Assembly (NCBI RefSeq): GCF_023078275.1
Contig: NC_062983.1
Location: 4,953,001 to 5,017,000, forward strand
Length of the DNA stretch: 64,000 nucleotides
Source: Leguminivora glycinivorella
Taxonomy: Eukaryota > Arthropoda > Insecta > Lepidoptera > Tortricidae
Direction of reading: 5' to 3'
Shown piece by piece: positions 55,221-64,000 of this stretch. Each line of letters begins with the position of its first letter. Position 1 is the stretch's first letter. The translations under genes and the position numbers were made by a program. The notes under the pieces are model-generated. The model worked only from the letters and a program-made list of their open reading frames with translations, was not told where the DNA came from and did no database searches.

Positions 55221-55478
55221 TTTTAGGCCGCCAGTGGCTAAAGTACTCCGTTGCAATACACCACTTTACTTTTATTACACCCATGGAGGGTAGGTTTAAC
55301 TCACTAATGTATTTTATCACCTTCACCATTCAGGTTGCAAAATCCAACACCTATACACTCCAATGTATACTGATATGTCCCTGTTTTTATTTAAAATGTA
55401 CATAATTAAAATAATTATTGCAACCTTTTTAGTAAATTGTACACTTATTGCAACTTTGTTTTGGTTATAATTTGAGAA

Positions 55479-55652
55479 CCAATGAGGCAAACGGCGCCCG
55501 TAGGCGCCACCGCCCGGTGGTGGGGGGATAAAACTGGAAGGGTAAAACTGGTGGTGGGGATAATGGCGACTACTGTCAGCTAATATGTGAACCGCTACGT
55601 CATCTGTTAACAGGATTGCTCTCTCAAATATAATAAAATAGGCTTCAAATAA
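55479..55652 (-). repeat. right arm of the 174-bp inverted repeat
   Basis: Reverse complement of 50243-50416 with no difference seen. A 131-codon minus-strand frame crosses it; I treat that as chance because its sequence in the other arm is not preserved as a frame. Confidence 0.85.
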
Positions 55653-55699
55653 GGTATTTCGCTTAATATGCGTTTTATTGTAAGGTAAAACGCTGCTAT

Positions 55700-56568
55700 T
55701 TAAACAATAACTTGTCATTCACTACTTACCTATATACAATTATTATACAAAAAATTCCACCCTCCGTTTCTCCGTTATATAACAAAGAACAAATAACACT
55801 TCAACTAAATGTCTGAGATTATTTGCAATAAATTTACAATATTTTGAAACTGTTTTGACACTTTTGACATAAACGGAAACAAAATCAAGCGGTAGTAGGA
55901 AAAAATAAATGCAGAAAAATGCATAAGTTGTCTATGGCAAATAAAGTGCCCTCCGCACGTTCCCGGACACAATTATTATGTAATGAGGTAATGATAATGC
56001 TCCTATAAATATTTTAATCTTTTAGTTCAGTAAATAAATCAATGATAATGCGTTAAAAATATATATAATCTTTCATTTTAATTTTAATCTTGTAAATTTA
56101 TTACATATAATCTAGGTCTTAAACTGGTTAGTGATTAAAAAAGATTCCGGGAAACTATCAAAGAAGCAAATCTTACCTGACATCCGATTACATAGTTACT
56201 TGTACGAATGAATGGTTCCAATTTTACTGGAGTATTTTTGCAATGTAAAATATGTTTCACTATTTTGTAATGAGATAATTTTATCCGTAGCCACCTATTG
56301 AGGAAATTTGTTACTAAATAGTTAGGTTACCTGTGTTAAGATGACATCTGTGTTCGCTATGATTAAACTTGACTTCGCCATGTTGCTTTACACGGACAGT
56401 GTAAGGTCACGCATGGTCACGCACACAAACAAGCTATCGACTACAATTTTCCCATTTTTTCAAATGAGATATTAATTAATATTAAAGAGTAACTGGTATT
56501 TCTGTAGAATTATGCGAGATATATGCATAAGTAACTAACTACACGTCAAGGTTTGAAGTTCATACAAG
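55700..56568. other. nothing recognised
   Basis: AT-rich DNA between the inverted-repeat segment and the gypsy insertion. Confidence 0.5.
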
Positions 56569-56572
56569 CTAT

Positions 56573-56779
56573 TGTATTGGTCGAAGCTATTGGTGCATGT
56601 TCTATTCGGTAGGGATGTAGTAGAGTTTAATAAATGAAACACATGTTGACTCTCCAAGGCATCAATATGTAATGTCGATTAGAATACAGATAGAATAAGC
56701 TGATCATTATGAGTAATACAGTTTCCATATATAAAGCATCTAGCCTACTTAATCTAATTAGGTATGCTTACACATCACA
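56573..56779 (-). repeat. 3' LTR of the gypsy element
   Basis: On the minus strand it starts TGTGATGTGTAAGC and ends GACCAATACA, with a TTTATATATGG TATA-like box and TTTATTAAAC before the end. By eye it is identical to the 5' LTR. Confidence 0.95.
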
Positions 56780-56789
56780 CCTTCCCCCC

Positions 56790-56791
<2 letters not shown>
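56780..56791 (-). other. polypurine tract of the gypsy element
   Basis: On the minus strand AGGGGGGAAGG lies directly before the 3' LTR, where plus-strand DNA synthesis would be primed. It follows a homopolymer A run of about 30 (top-strand T at 56793-56821), unusual in length. Confidence 0.85.
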
Positions 56792-56825
<34 letters not shown>

Positions 56826-57060
56826 AAGAAAAAAAAAATATTACACAAAAAAAATCATGTTTAACAAACTTTCAAATTAACCTACAATAAAAATACAGGT
56901 CAATCACTTTTATGTGTTATTGTATAATACGACACGCTCATAATTATGGTGAGGTGATTACTCTCTTAGGTTACGATAACAATAATATAATGAAATGTGA
57001 CGCACACCTGGTGCACCGATGAGTCAATGATTATGACTAACTTATTACTAGCATAACTCG

Positions 57061-60000
57061 TTACATAAAATAAGGAATAGTTCTATTTTTATGGATTACA
57101 TTTTGTTTATTTCCTATAGAAACTTTTACATTAACATCCATGTCTTCAATAACAGAGTATGGACCTAAATACACTGGGTCCATTTTTTCACGTCCTTCTT
57201 TTTTCACTAATAATAAATCGCCTATTTTATACTTAATTGGATTACATGTTTTATCATATCTTTCTTTTCTTAACTGCTTTGACATAATTAAATTATTTCT
57301 GGCGTCTTCCTGAGCCTTTTGCAATCTATACCTTAAAGCTATCGGATAATCATCGAAGTTATACACAGGATCTATATTATTATTAGTTATATTAGTTGGT
57401 AAATTACAAAGTTTTCCGAATACTAATTCGAAGGGAGTATACTTAGTTTCAGAATGCATAGTCGTGTTATAACTGAAGCACCAGAATTGAAGCCAGTTGC
57501 TCCATTCGTGAGCCTGGTTATCCGTCTGGATTCTGAGGAAAGCTCCCAGGGCCTTATGAGAGTTCTCCAAAGAACCGAGACTCTCATGGTGATATGCCGT
57601 GGATTGTATCTGATTTATTTTTAACAATTTACACGTATTTCGCATAGTTGAAGAAATAAATTCAGAACCTCGGTCTGTTGCTATCTCGCGCGGGATGCCG
57701 TAATGTAAAATAAAACCTTCAACGAATGCTCGCGCGACCGTTTCGGTCTCTTTATTGGGTAATGGGTAAGCCCATACGTACTTAGTGAGCTCGCACTGTA
57801 TCGTCAATATGTAACTATACCCGTTGTTATCTTTAGTTAAAGGGCCAACTAGATCTAGATACACTTTTTCACATGCCGATGTGGCTGTGGTAGTAATAGA
57901 CATCGGTTCTTTTATGTGTTTATGGAATTTTTGCTTTTGGCATTTATCGCATTTTTTTACAAAAGCTTTTATGTCATTTTCCATGCTTGGCCAGTAGTAG
58001 TGACGTTTTATATTATTCGTCATCCTACGCATACCCGCGTGTCCGCTAGTGGGTAAGATATGAAAATCATTCATGATGACTCGCCTGTCATCTTTATTCT
58101 TTACTTCTTTTGCACCCTTTATAATACATAGTCGTGGCCCGGACCACTTACTTATATTTTTTATATGTTGAGCTAGCTCTTTGATAATCTTTTCATTGTC
58201 TTTGTTTTTAATAACGCATATTTCGTTAATGTTTATAATATTGCAGAAAGCTTCCAATTCCCTCATGAAGAAAGCTCGTTTCATACATGATAGGGATACT
58301 GGTGCAACGCTAATAAGTGACAATGAGGGTGTATATACAAACGTATTGTTTCTGCTATAAATACAATCATTCATTTTCGCACACTTGCGATACTCTTCTG
58401 AATTAAAACTTAATTGTGTTGAATTGTTAGGTTTTTTTAGAATTTCGGCCACGTTTGGGTGATCAATCCAACCGTTTTGGAAATCCGTAGTGCCGGCATT
58501 TTTTTGCCTTTCTTTCTCTTCCATTCGCCTCTTTTGCCCACGTGTTGTTACGAACATAACTCTTTCACTCATGTCTTTCAGCTGTTCACTAGTTATCTCA
58601 ACCCTTGATAATGCGTCTGCAGCCACATTATCTTTACCTTTCAAATACTCAACCACAAAATCGTACTCCTGTAAATACAATTTGAACTTGGTTAGGCGGC
58701 TGGAGGGATCCTTCATGTTAAATAAATAGACTAACGGCCTATGATCCGTAATTACTCTGAAACGTCGTCCAAATAAATAAGGTCTGAAATATTTTATTCC
58801 CCACAAAATAGCTAAAAGCTCTTTCTCAATGGTGGGATAATTTTTCTCCGCTTTGTTCAGGGGTCTACTGGCGTAAGCAACAGGTAAACCATCTCCGTTT
58901 GATAAAACGCAGCCTATCGCTATCCCTGACGCATCGGTGTGTATTCTAAACTCGTTATCTTCTGAAAAGTTAGGATATTGTAGCAATGGTGGGTTACTCA
59001 TTGCTGTTTTTAGGGTATTAAATGCATCTGAACATTCATTAGTCCATACAAAGTCTACGTTTTTTTTAAATAAATTATTTATTGGCTGAGCTATTTCGGC
59101 AAACTTCGGAATAAATTTTCTGTAATAGTTCGCAAACGCTACGAACCTTCTAGCTTCATCTTCATTTTTTGGAGTTGGATAATTTTTAATCGCTAAAATT
59201 TTGCTTGGATCTGGTTTGATTCCATCTGACGTAACTAAATGGCCTAAATATAAAATTTCCTTTTTTAGAAACGTACATTTTAGTGGGTTAAGTTTAAAGT
59301 TGACTTTCCTCAGCCTCGAAAATACGTCTATTAAATTTTTGCTATGCTCCTGAAGATTTCGTCCCATGACGATAATATCGTCAAGGTAAACGATACATTG
59401 TAAGTAATTCAAACCCGTCATTGCAACTGTCATCGCTCTGCTAAACGCACTAGCACTCGTTTTTAGACCCATTGGGAGGCGCTTCATTTGGTAGTGCTTA
59501 TCAGCCAAAAATGCCGTGTATTGCCTACTCTTAGGGTCGAGTTTTACTTGATAGTATCCTTGATTAAGGTCCAAGGTGCTGAAATAAATTGCACCAGACA
59601 GTGAATCCAATATCTCGGTAATATTCGGTAATGGAAATTTGTCATTCTCTATACGCTCGTTAACTTTTCTGTAGTCAATTACGACCCTCCATTTCTTTTC
59701 CCCGCTGGAATCTGCTTTTTTAGGTACTATTAACAAAGGACTAGCCCATTCCGAATAGGACTCTTCGATTATGTCATCTCGTAACATTTGATCGATTTGT
59801 TTTTTAATTTCCGCTTTTTGAGAGTGAGGCAATCTGTATGGCTTACTGTAAACTGGAGATTCATTAGGCTTTAAATGGATTTTTTGTTCGTAAAGGTTCA
59901 TGGTATTCAGCTTATCACCTGGTAGGTGAAAAATATCGGCGAACTTAGCGCAAATACTTGAGATGCTGGCGTTTTCTTCCGAATTTAAATAATTCAATTT

Positions 60001-60771
60001 TAACAAAGAAAGCAACAGTTTCACTCTTTCGGCGTTATTTGGACATTCATCAAAATTAAGAACGTCAAATTCCTCCAGTCGCCTAATTTCGGGAGTAACA
60101 CACTTAATCCTCACAACCTGCTCTCGCGTGTTCAATAGTTTAACAGTCAAATTACCATCCGTACTTCTAGACAAAGAATTTGCTATGAAAATACCCTCGC
60201 ATACTTCGCTGGCATAAACAACAAAATCTCCCGCGACATTAATGGGAACTTTTACAAAAATTTCACTTCGCGAAGGTAACTCAATGAATGATTGTTCGTT
60301 ACTGCTATGTGTAGAGTAAACGCGTACCGGTATAAAGGATGTGCGGTTACCGTTTTTCAATTTCAAAACGTCCGTTTCAAAATCTATATTGCCTCTATAT
60401 TTTTTTAAGAAATCCTGACCCAGGATCCCGTCCGCGTCAACCGGTAAATTTTCAAAAACATGAAATTTGTGACTAAATGATTCATTTGTCTCATAAAATA
60501 AATCGAGATAGCTGTAACCAACAGATGTAATTACACCGCCTAGCCCATTTACGTTTGTTGTGTGTGGGTGAATCATCGGAGCTGTTGGTCTTATCGAACC
60601 ATATTTGACTGCACTCAATGACGCTCCGGTGTCCAATAGCCATGTCAACGACTTTCCATTTACGTGAAGCTGAACTGAATTCACGTTACCGAAGGCCATA
60701 ATATAAGGTAAGGTGTTAGTTACGAAAAAACTGAAGATCAGACGATCTGGCTGGTGACTCGTTCGTGTCAT
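57061..60771 (-). CDS. pol: gypsy Pol: protease, reverse transcriptase, RNase H, integrase
   Basis: An intact frame of 1236 residues from the first in-frame ATG (60769-60771); the frame opens slightly earlier, after a TAA near 60790. Protease LLDTGASLSAV (D47). Reverse transcriptase: VVIDYRKVNERI, FSTLDLNQGYYQV, LPMGLKTSASAFSRAM and catalytic YLDD at about residue 462. RNase H: IHTDASGIAIG, TIEKELLAILWG and VITDHRPLVYL. Integrase: GHAGMRRM and CDKCQKQK zinc finger (about 910-940), then catalytic D in VYLDLVGPL (about 974), D in ATDRGSEF (about 1028) and E in ESLGSLENSHKAL (about 1065). All key residues are present. It overlaps the end of gag in the +1 frame, so Pol is probably made by frameshifting as a Gag-Pol fusion. 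Confidence 0.96.
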   Translation of the reverse strand: MTRTSHQPDRLIFSFFVTNTLPYIMAFGNVNSVQLHVNGKSLTWLLDTGASLSAVKYGSIRPTAPMIHPHTTNVNGLGGVITSVGYSYLDLFYETNESFSHKFHVFENLPVDADGILGQDFLKKYRGNIDFETDVLKLKNGNRTSFIPVRVYSTHSSNEQSFIELPSRSEIFVKVPINVAGDFVVYASEVCEGIFIANSLSRSTDGNLTVKLLNTREQVVRIKCVTPEIRRLEEFDVLNFDECPNNAERVKLLLSLLKLNYLNSEENASISSICAKFADIFHLPGDKLNTMNLYEQKIHLKPNESPVYSKPYRLPHSQKAEIKKQIDQMLRDDIIEESYSEWASPLLIVPKKADSSGEKKWRVVIDYRKVNERIENDKFPLPNITEILDSLSGAIYFSTLDLNQGYYQVKLDPKSRQYTAFLADKHYQMKRLPMGLKTSASAFSRAMTVAMTGLNYLQCIVYLDDIIVMGRNLQEHSKNLIDVFSRLRKVNFKLNPLKCTFLKKEILYLGHLVTSDGIKPDPSKILAIKNYPTPKNEDEARRFVAFANYYRKFIPKFAEIAQPINNLFKKNVDFVWTNECSDAFNTLKTAMSNPPLLQYPNFSEDNEFRIHTDASGIAIGCVLSNGDGLPVAYASRPLNKAEKNYPTIEKELLAILWGIKYFRPYLFGRRFRVITDHRPLVYLFNMKDPSSRLTKFKLYLQEYDFVVEYLKGKDNVAADALSRVEITSEQLKDMSERVMFVTTRGQKRRMEEKERQKNAGTTDFQNGWIDHPNVAEILKKPNNSTQLSFNSEEYRKCAKMNDCIYSRNNTFVYTPSLSLISVAPVSLSCMKRAFFMRELEAFCNIININEICVIKNKDNEKIIKELAQHIKNISKWSGPRLCIIKGAKEVKNKDDRRVIMNDFHILPTSGHAGMRRMTNNIKRHYYWPSMENDIKAFVKKCDKCQKQKFHKHIKEPMSITTTATSACEKVYLDLVGPLTKDNNGYSYILTIQCELTKYVWAYPLPNKETETVARAFVEGFILHYGIPREIATDRGSEFISSTMRNTCKLLKINQIQSTAYHHESLGSLENSHKALGAFLRIQTDNQAHEWSNWLQFWCFSYNTTMHSETKYTPFELVFGKLCNLPTNITNNNIDPVYNFDDYPIALRYRLQKAQEDARNNLIMSKQLRKERYDKTCNPIKYKIGDLLLVKKEGREKMDPVYLGPYSVIEDMDVNVKVSIGNKQNVIHKNRTIPYFM

Positions 60772-61900
60772 TGCACTCACGAGCCGTGTTTACGTACTGC
60801 TTATTATGGGGCTTACGGGGTCCGAAACCGTTACCATTATGCCCGTAGCTCTTACGATATCCATGGCCGCGTAAACCACCCCTGAAAGCGCCACCGCCTC
60901 TGCCTCTGGGCAAGTAGGAAGCGCGTCCTTCGGTTTTCCTGTACTCGTACTGCGGGTGTCTCGCTGCACCTACCCTACTGTTGAAATATACATTTCCACG
61001 ACCCGAAGCTATTTGGGCTCTTGCACCCCTACCGCGCACCGCGAACACCTGCTCTGAGGGTGTTGGTGTCATCGCAATCTCTTCATCCTTAGCACCCTGT
61101 ATTGCGTCTTTAAGAGACGTGTAATTGCGAGCCGATATTACCGTACTTAACCGGTCATTTCGCAAACCACTGGTAAACCTGTGAATAGCCTGCCTTTCAT
61201 TAAGGGGTTTTAGAACACTGTAAGCACTCGAATCACCATTGGCTTGTGAAATTGTCAGCTTGACAAAAATATCCTCTAAATCTCTACCGAACCGCTCTAT
61301 ACTCTTTCCCGCCTGCCTAGCCGTCTGCAACTGTTTCTGCAAAGCGGTATCCGACCTCCGAGTTAGCAGATGAAGTTTCATATCTGCAATTAAACTCGCT
61401 ACTGTGGTATAGGTACCTGTTAACCGCAGTTTTGCATTGTAAGACAAACGTGTTTTCAAAACGAAATTTATCAACACCGGGATGTCAGCTTCGACTATCA
61501 TTGTCCCATACAACTCTATGGCGTCGATTAATTGCAAAGAAACCTTTTCAGTATCATCCATGACGGGCAAAAGAGAGACTGCCGTCTTCAAGTCGAAATT
61601 CGATTTGGAACCCATGTTTGAATTAATTAATTGTTGCGATTCCCCGAACAGTTGCAATATTTTAGCATATGCTCTTTCGACTTCCGCAATATACTGTTGT
61701 ACCTTATTGTCGAGGGGCACTTCCCCCTTTTCTACCTTTGAAATATAAATCTCTAAATAGGCATTATACTCGTTATAAACCGACTTTGCTTCCGAAAATT
61801 TTTCCTGCCCTAACTTCTCGCTTCTTCTAACTGGCCCAAGCTTAAGCAAATATTCCTTAAAATAATTAATGCGCTTATAAAATTCTAAAACATCTGGCAT
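60716..61900 (-). CDS. gag: gypsy Gag, 394 residues, RG-rich C-terminus
   Basis: From ATG 61898-61900 (MPDVLEFYKRINYFKEYL) to a stop at 60716. The N-terminal two thirds are mostly helical and capsid-like, with QAGKSIERFGRDLEDIFVKL and RQAIHRFTSGLRNDRLSTVI, typical of retrotransposon Gag. The C-terminus has no CCHC knuckle; instead it is rich in RG/RGG (RGRGARAQIASGRG, PRGRGGGAFRGGLRGHG), which likely binds RNA. An upstream GTG in frame exists, but the ATG is the natural start. It overlaps pol by about 56 bases measured from the pol ATG. Confidence 0.92.
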   Translation of the reverse strand: MPDVLEFYKRINYFKEYLLKLGPVRRSEKLGQEKFSEAKSVYNEYNAYLEIYISKVEKGEVPLDNKVQQYIAEVERAYAKILQLFGESQQLINSNMGSKSNFDLKTAVSLLPVMDDTEKVSLQLIDAIELYGTMIVEADIPVLINFVLKTRLSYNAKLRLTGTYTTVASLIADMKLHLLTRRSDTALQKQLQTARQAGKSIERFGRDLEDIFVKLTISQANGDSSAYSVLKPLNERQAIHRFTSGLRNDRLSTVISARNYTSLKDAIQGAKDEEIAMTPTPSEQVFAVRGRGARAQIASGRGNVYFNSRVGAARHPQYEYRKTEGRASYLPRGRGGGAFRGGLRGHGYRKSYGHNGNGFGPRKPHNKQYVNTARECNDTNESPARSSDLQFFRN

Positions 61901-62147
61901 AACTATAACGAGCCTTAAGCTAATATAACGCCACACGATAAGGTCTACAGTCCATAGGAAAATAATTCACTACACTTACATGATTTCCCGGCAGGCCGAT
62001 GAAAGTCTTTGTCACTTCACTACACTTACATGATTTTTCCGGTAGTCCGATGAAAGTCTTTGTCACTTAGTTCGTGGTAGGACACTCACACTGCTTTGCC
62101 GATCCGCAGCGCTCCAGGAATCCCCACGACAGCCGCTGCCCGCCACC
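61901..62147 (-). other. spacer between the small frame and gag, with a direct repeat
   Basis: Two near-identical ~50-bp units, TTCACTACACTTACATGATT and GATGAAAGTCTTTGTCACTT, lie at about 61967-62018 and 62017-62069 (top strand). This tandem duplication in the leader may affect translation of gag or be neutral. Confidence 0.7.
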
Positions 62148-62396
62148 TTAGACGGACGCACGCCTGCGCATCACCATAGCAGCCGCCTGGCGCTCGATCT
62201 TCTGCGTCAGACACTTGTGGATTCTTTTCCAGACGAGATAGACGAAGATAACGGTGATCATCACTCCCATAGCCATCGTTATGTATGATTGCCCATCCGC
62301 GTGGCTGATGTCCTGACTCGTCCTGGCGCTATTGCCCTGACCGGCCTGAGCTATGATGACCTCTTCCTTCTCCACTCTAGACACAGTTTTCCCCAT
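62148..62396 (-). CDS. small predicted N-myristoylated single-pass membrane protein upstream of gag
   Basis: An 82-residue frame with an ATG in good context (CAAGATGG) starts MGKTVSRVEKEEVIIAQ. Gly2 and Ser6 match an N-myristoylation signal. Residues 38-56 (YITMAMGVMITVIFVYLVW) form one hydrophobic helix, followed by basic KRIHKC with a cysteine that could be palmitoylated. The C-terminus is basic (QAAAMVMRRRASV). It is the first frame after the primer-binding site, 248 bp before gag, inside a young intact element, which suggests it is a real gene of this retrotransposon. Function unknown; membrane targeting of assembly is a guess. Confidence 0.65.
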   Translation of the reverse strand: MGKTVSRVEKEEVIIAQAGQGNSARTSQDISHADGQSYITMAMGVMITVIFVYLVWKRIHKCLTQKIERQAAAMVMRRRASV

Positions 62397-62467
62397 CTTG
62401 AAAATAGCAAACCGACGAAATGCTGCAGAGAAGCCTTAGTGGTCGTAGTTCCTCAACACGCTGACAC

Positions 62468-62485
62468 GCTTTGGCAAGGTCGCCA
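62468..62485 (-). other. primer-binding site of the gypsy element
   Basis: Minus strand TGGCGACCTTGCCAAAGC begins at or one base after the end of the 5' LTR. TGGCGACC resembles the start of the BEL site at 5612, suggesting the same or a similar tRNA primer. Confidence 0.8.
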
Positions 62486-62692
62486 TGTATTGGTCGAAGC
62501 TATTGGTGCATGTTCTATTCGGTAGGGATGTAGTAGAGTTTAATAAATGAAACACATGTTGACTCTCCAAGGCATCAATATGTAATGTCGATTAGAATAC
62601 AGATAGAATAAGCTGATCATTATGAGTAATACAGTTTCCATATATAAAGCATCTAGCCTACTTAATCTAATTAGGTATGCTTACACATCACA
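62486..62692 (-). repeat. 5' LTR of the gypsy element
   Basis: 207 bp, same sequence as 56573-56779 by eye. TATA-like TTTATATATGG lies about 45 bp from its 5' end. Confidence 0.95.
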
Positions 62693-62854
62693 CTATGTAT
62701 GACGAGATATCATGTCAATAAAGTTGTATGAAATTCACGTCAGGACAACCACCTTAACGGTGGTCTACAGCTAAAATTGATCTACGACAGAAATGATCTG
62801 TACATATTAAAGTAAGTAGGGAAGAAAACCGCCATGCTGAAGTGTATTTGTGCA

Positions 62855-63005
62855 TGCCACGTCTGGTCTGTCGCATGCATGGTGAGACGACTTGGACGCC
62901 TTTATGAGTGACTGCATGGCCGGAAAAATAACACCAGAGGGAGTTGCGGAAATCAAGGGGAGAGGGCTTTGCCCAGCAGTAGGGCACTATAACGGGCTAA
63001 TTAAA
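62855..63005 (+). mobile_element. LINE 3' tail (RTE-like), short fragment
   Basis: GAGGGCTTTGCCCAGCAGTA with GGGCACTATAACGGGCTAAT is the familiar terminal block of a moth LINE family (TTTGCCCAGCAGTGGGAC-type). The preceding 100 bp may belong to it. No coding sequence is left. Confidence 0.6.
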
Positions 63006-63479
63006 AAAATCTGTACCAGTTTAATTTTAATCTATTTTTAAGAAAATTTCCTACTAAAATGTAGATTCTAGCGAAAAAACGTACCTAGGTTTTTCCAGTT
63101 GAACATTATTTTTAGCTGCAAACCACTATTTACGATTTAATCGATTTAAATAAAACTTGCCTACTAAATTATCCATTTGCATATTGATCGTAGTGAAAAC
63201 ACGTACGAAAACGACGTACGTTTTTCTGTTTTACTTTTTTAAAGGCACAGGTCACACGTTTTTCATCAAATTTATATCGTACCGTTTTGATTTTTTGGCT
63301 AATTGTTACCAATCTTGAGTATCACTTTTTTTGCGCCATAATGAAAAAGGCAGTTTTTTGATTGACTCGAGCGTCTTTAAAAATAAAAATATCAAAACGT
63401 TCCAACACAGATAAGATTAATAATTTTATTGAATATTTTTTTGATTTGTTATTTAATAACCTAACAATAAAATTAAAAT
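63006..63479. repeat. part of the repeat following dispersed repeat F
   Basis: TTGTTACCAATCTTGAGTAT, CAGTTTTTTGATTG and AAATATCAAAACG at 63290-63415 are a diverged match to 36340-36480; a further piece (AAATAGTCGAGAGCG) resumes at 63877. The remainder is unassigned AT-rich DNA. Confidence 0.55.
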
Positions 63480-63715
63480 TTTGAAAAAACTCCCGACCGC
63501 GACATAGTGGACCGATTTTCATGAAACATGGCTAAGAACACTCCCGACTAACTCAGCTTTCAGACAAAAAAACTAAATTTAAATCGGTTCATCCGTTCGG
63601 GAACTACGATGCCACAGACACACACACACACACACAGACAGACAAACAGACAAATAGAAAGACAGACACGTCAAACTTATAACACCCTTTCGTTTTTGCG
63701 TCGGGGGTTAAAAGT
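63480..63715 (-). repeat. dispersed repeat E, copy 3
   Basis: Reverse complement of 32028-32300: CCCGACCGCGACATAGTGGA, GCCATGTTTCATGAAA in complement, (AC)n/(AGAC)n and CGTTTTTGCGTCGGGGGTTA. It is inserted into the repeat F-associated block, whose parts lie on both sides. Confidence 0.75.
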
Positions 63716-63830
63716 CTTTCGCTATATCGTAATGCTGCAAATGGATTCATATAGGAGGTGCAAGCACTAATTGTTGCCTTGGGCCTTGTCGTTTTTTCTT
63801 TCGTGTATGATGTCTATTTCAATTTATAGA
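63716..63830 (+). mobile_element. SINE family 3 fragment, tRNA-like part missing
   Basis: GGAGGTGCAAGCACTAATTG is followed almost directly by GGGCCTTGTCGTTTTTTCTT. In the copies at 40030 and 40318 a tRNA-like head lies between such blocks, so it has been lost here. Confidence 0.62.
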
Positions 63831-64000
63831 ATAATCTGTGTTGAAAAAATCAGTCTACCTTCAAAAACCAGGGAGCAAATAGTCGAGAGCGTTGGTATGG
63901 AAATTGAACCGTCCTGTATCGTCTTAAAAATATAATCGATTGTCGAATTAGCCCCGCTCCCCAGCTGCCAGCTTGCGGACCTGAGGTTGACTATGATAAG

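Larger units (their letters stand above)
56569..62696 (-). mobile_element. complete Ty3/gypsy LTR retrotransposon with CTAT target duplication
   Basis: The element is 56573-62692 (6120 bp). It has 207-bp LTRs, 4-bp duplications CTAT outside both LTRs (56569-56572 and 62693-62696), a primer-binding site, a polypurine tract, a small upstream frame, gag and pol, all on the minus strand. The domain order protease, reverse transcriptase, RNase H, integrase places it in Ty3/gypsy. There is no env frame after pol. The LTRs show no difference by eye and both large frames are intact, so it is very young and may be active. Confidence 0.96.

Noticed and set aside
50243..55652. Integrated viral segment (polydnavirus- or baculovirus-like)
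   Set aside because: Palindromes and inverted ends suggested it, but there is no viral gene or recognisable junction motif.
55323..55718. 131-codon minus-strand frame
   Set aside because: It crosses the edge of the inverted arm and is not kept in the other arm; no motif.

Overview
The window looks like transposon-rich intergenic DNA from a moth or butterfly. Several things point to Lepidoptera: a cluster of R4/Dong-clade retrotransposons sitting in (TAA)n tracts, tRNA-derived SINEs, LINE 3' ends of the type that ends in an AATAAAG-like block plus a short tandem tail, a short run of the insect CCTAA repeat, and many families of short inverted-repeat elements. I found no convincing host protein-coding gene, no genuine tRNA or rRNA gene and no CRISPR. 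Almost everything that can be named is a mobile element or a relic of one.

Region by region: 1-5916 is most of a BEL/Pao LTR retrotransposon on the minus strand, cut by the window edge inside its integrase; its 5' LTR (5616-5916) landed in an older dispersed repeat. From 6 to 15 kb there are two hAT-type non-autonomous elements (7934-8557 with a perfect 8-bp target duplication; 10831-11380 with a near-perfect one), several short inverted-repeat elements, a LINE 3' end and two SINEs. From 15.1 to 23.0 kb there is a head-to-tail nest of R4/Dong pieces: a short internal fragment, a nearly full-length copy broken by two frameshifts, a second 5'-truncated copy and a third stub. A reversed LINE fragment with a YADD reverse-transcriptase motif separates the last two.

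From 23 to 38 kb the sequence is AT-rich with scattered repeats: a LINE fragment interrupted by a 123-bp TTAA-flanked element, a 907-bp hAT-like element, a 123-bp tandem repeat (32.8-33.3 kb), a GC-rich palindrome and a TA-flanked inverted-repeat family. From 38 to 50 kb there are more SINEs and inverted-repeat elements, plus a 3.4-kb structure with 324-bp inverted arms around a ~120-bp satellite array. From 50.2 to 55.7 kb a 5-kb non-coding segment lies between identical 174-bp inverted arms and carries a dispersed family of small hairpins with a GCGCA-type loop and covarying stems.

From 56573 to 62692 lies a complete Ty3/gypsy element on the minus strand, with 207-bp LTRs that look identical, a 4-bp CTAT target duplication, primer-binding site, polypurine tract, an intact gag and an intact 1236-residue pol. 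It also has a small upstream frame predicting an N-myristoylated, single-pass membrane protein. It is the youngest and most likely still competent element in the window. The last kilobase holds a LINE tail and further dispersed repeats.

Assignments rest on reading translations, motifs, repeats and target duplications by eye; family names are from general knowledge and no database was searched.
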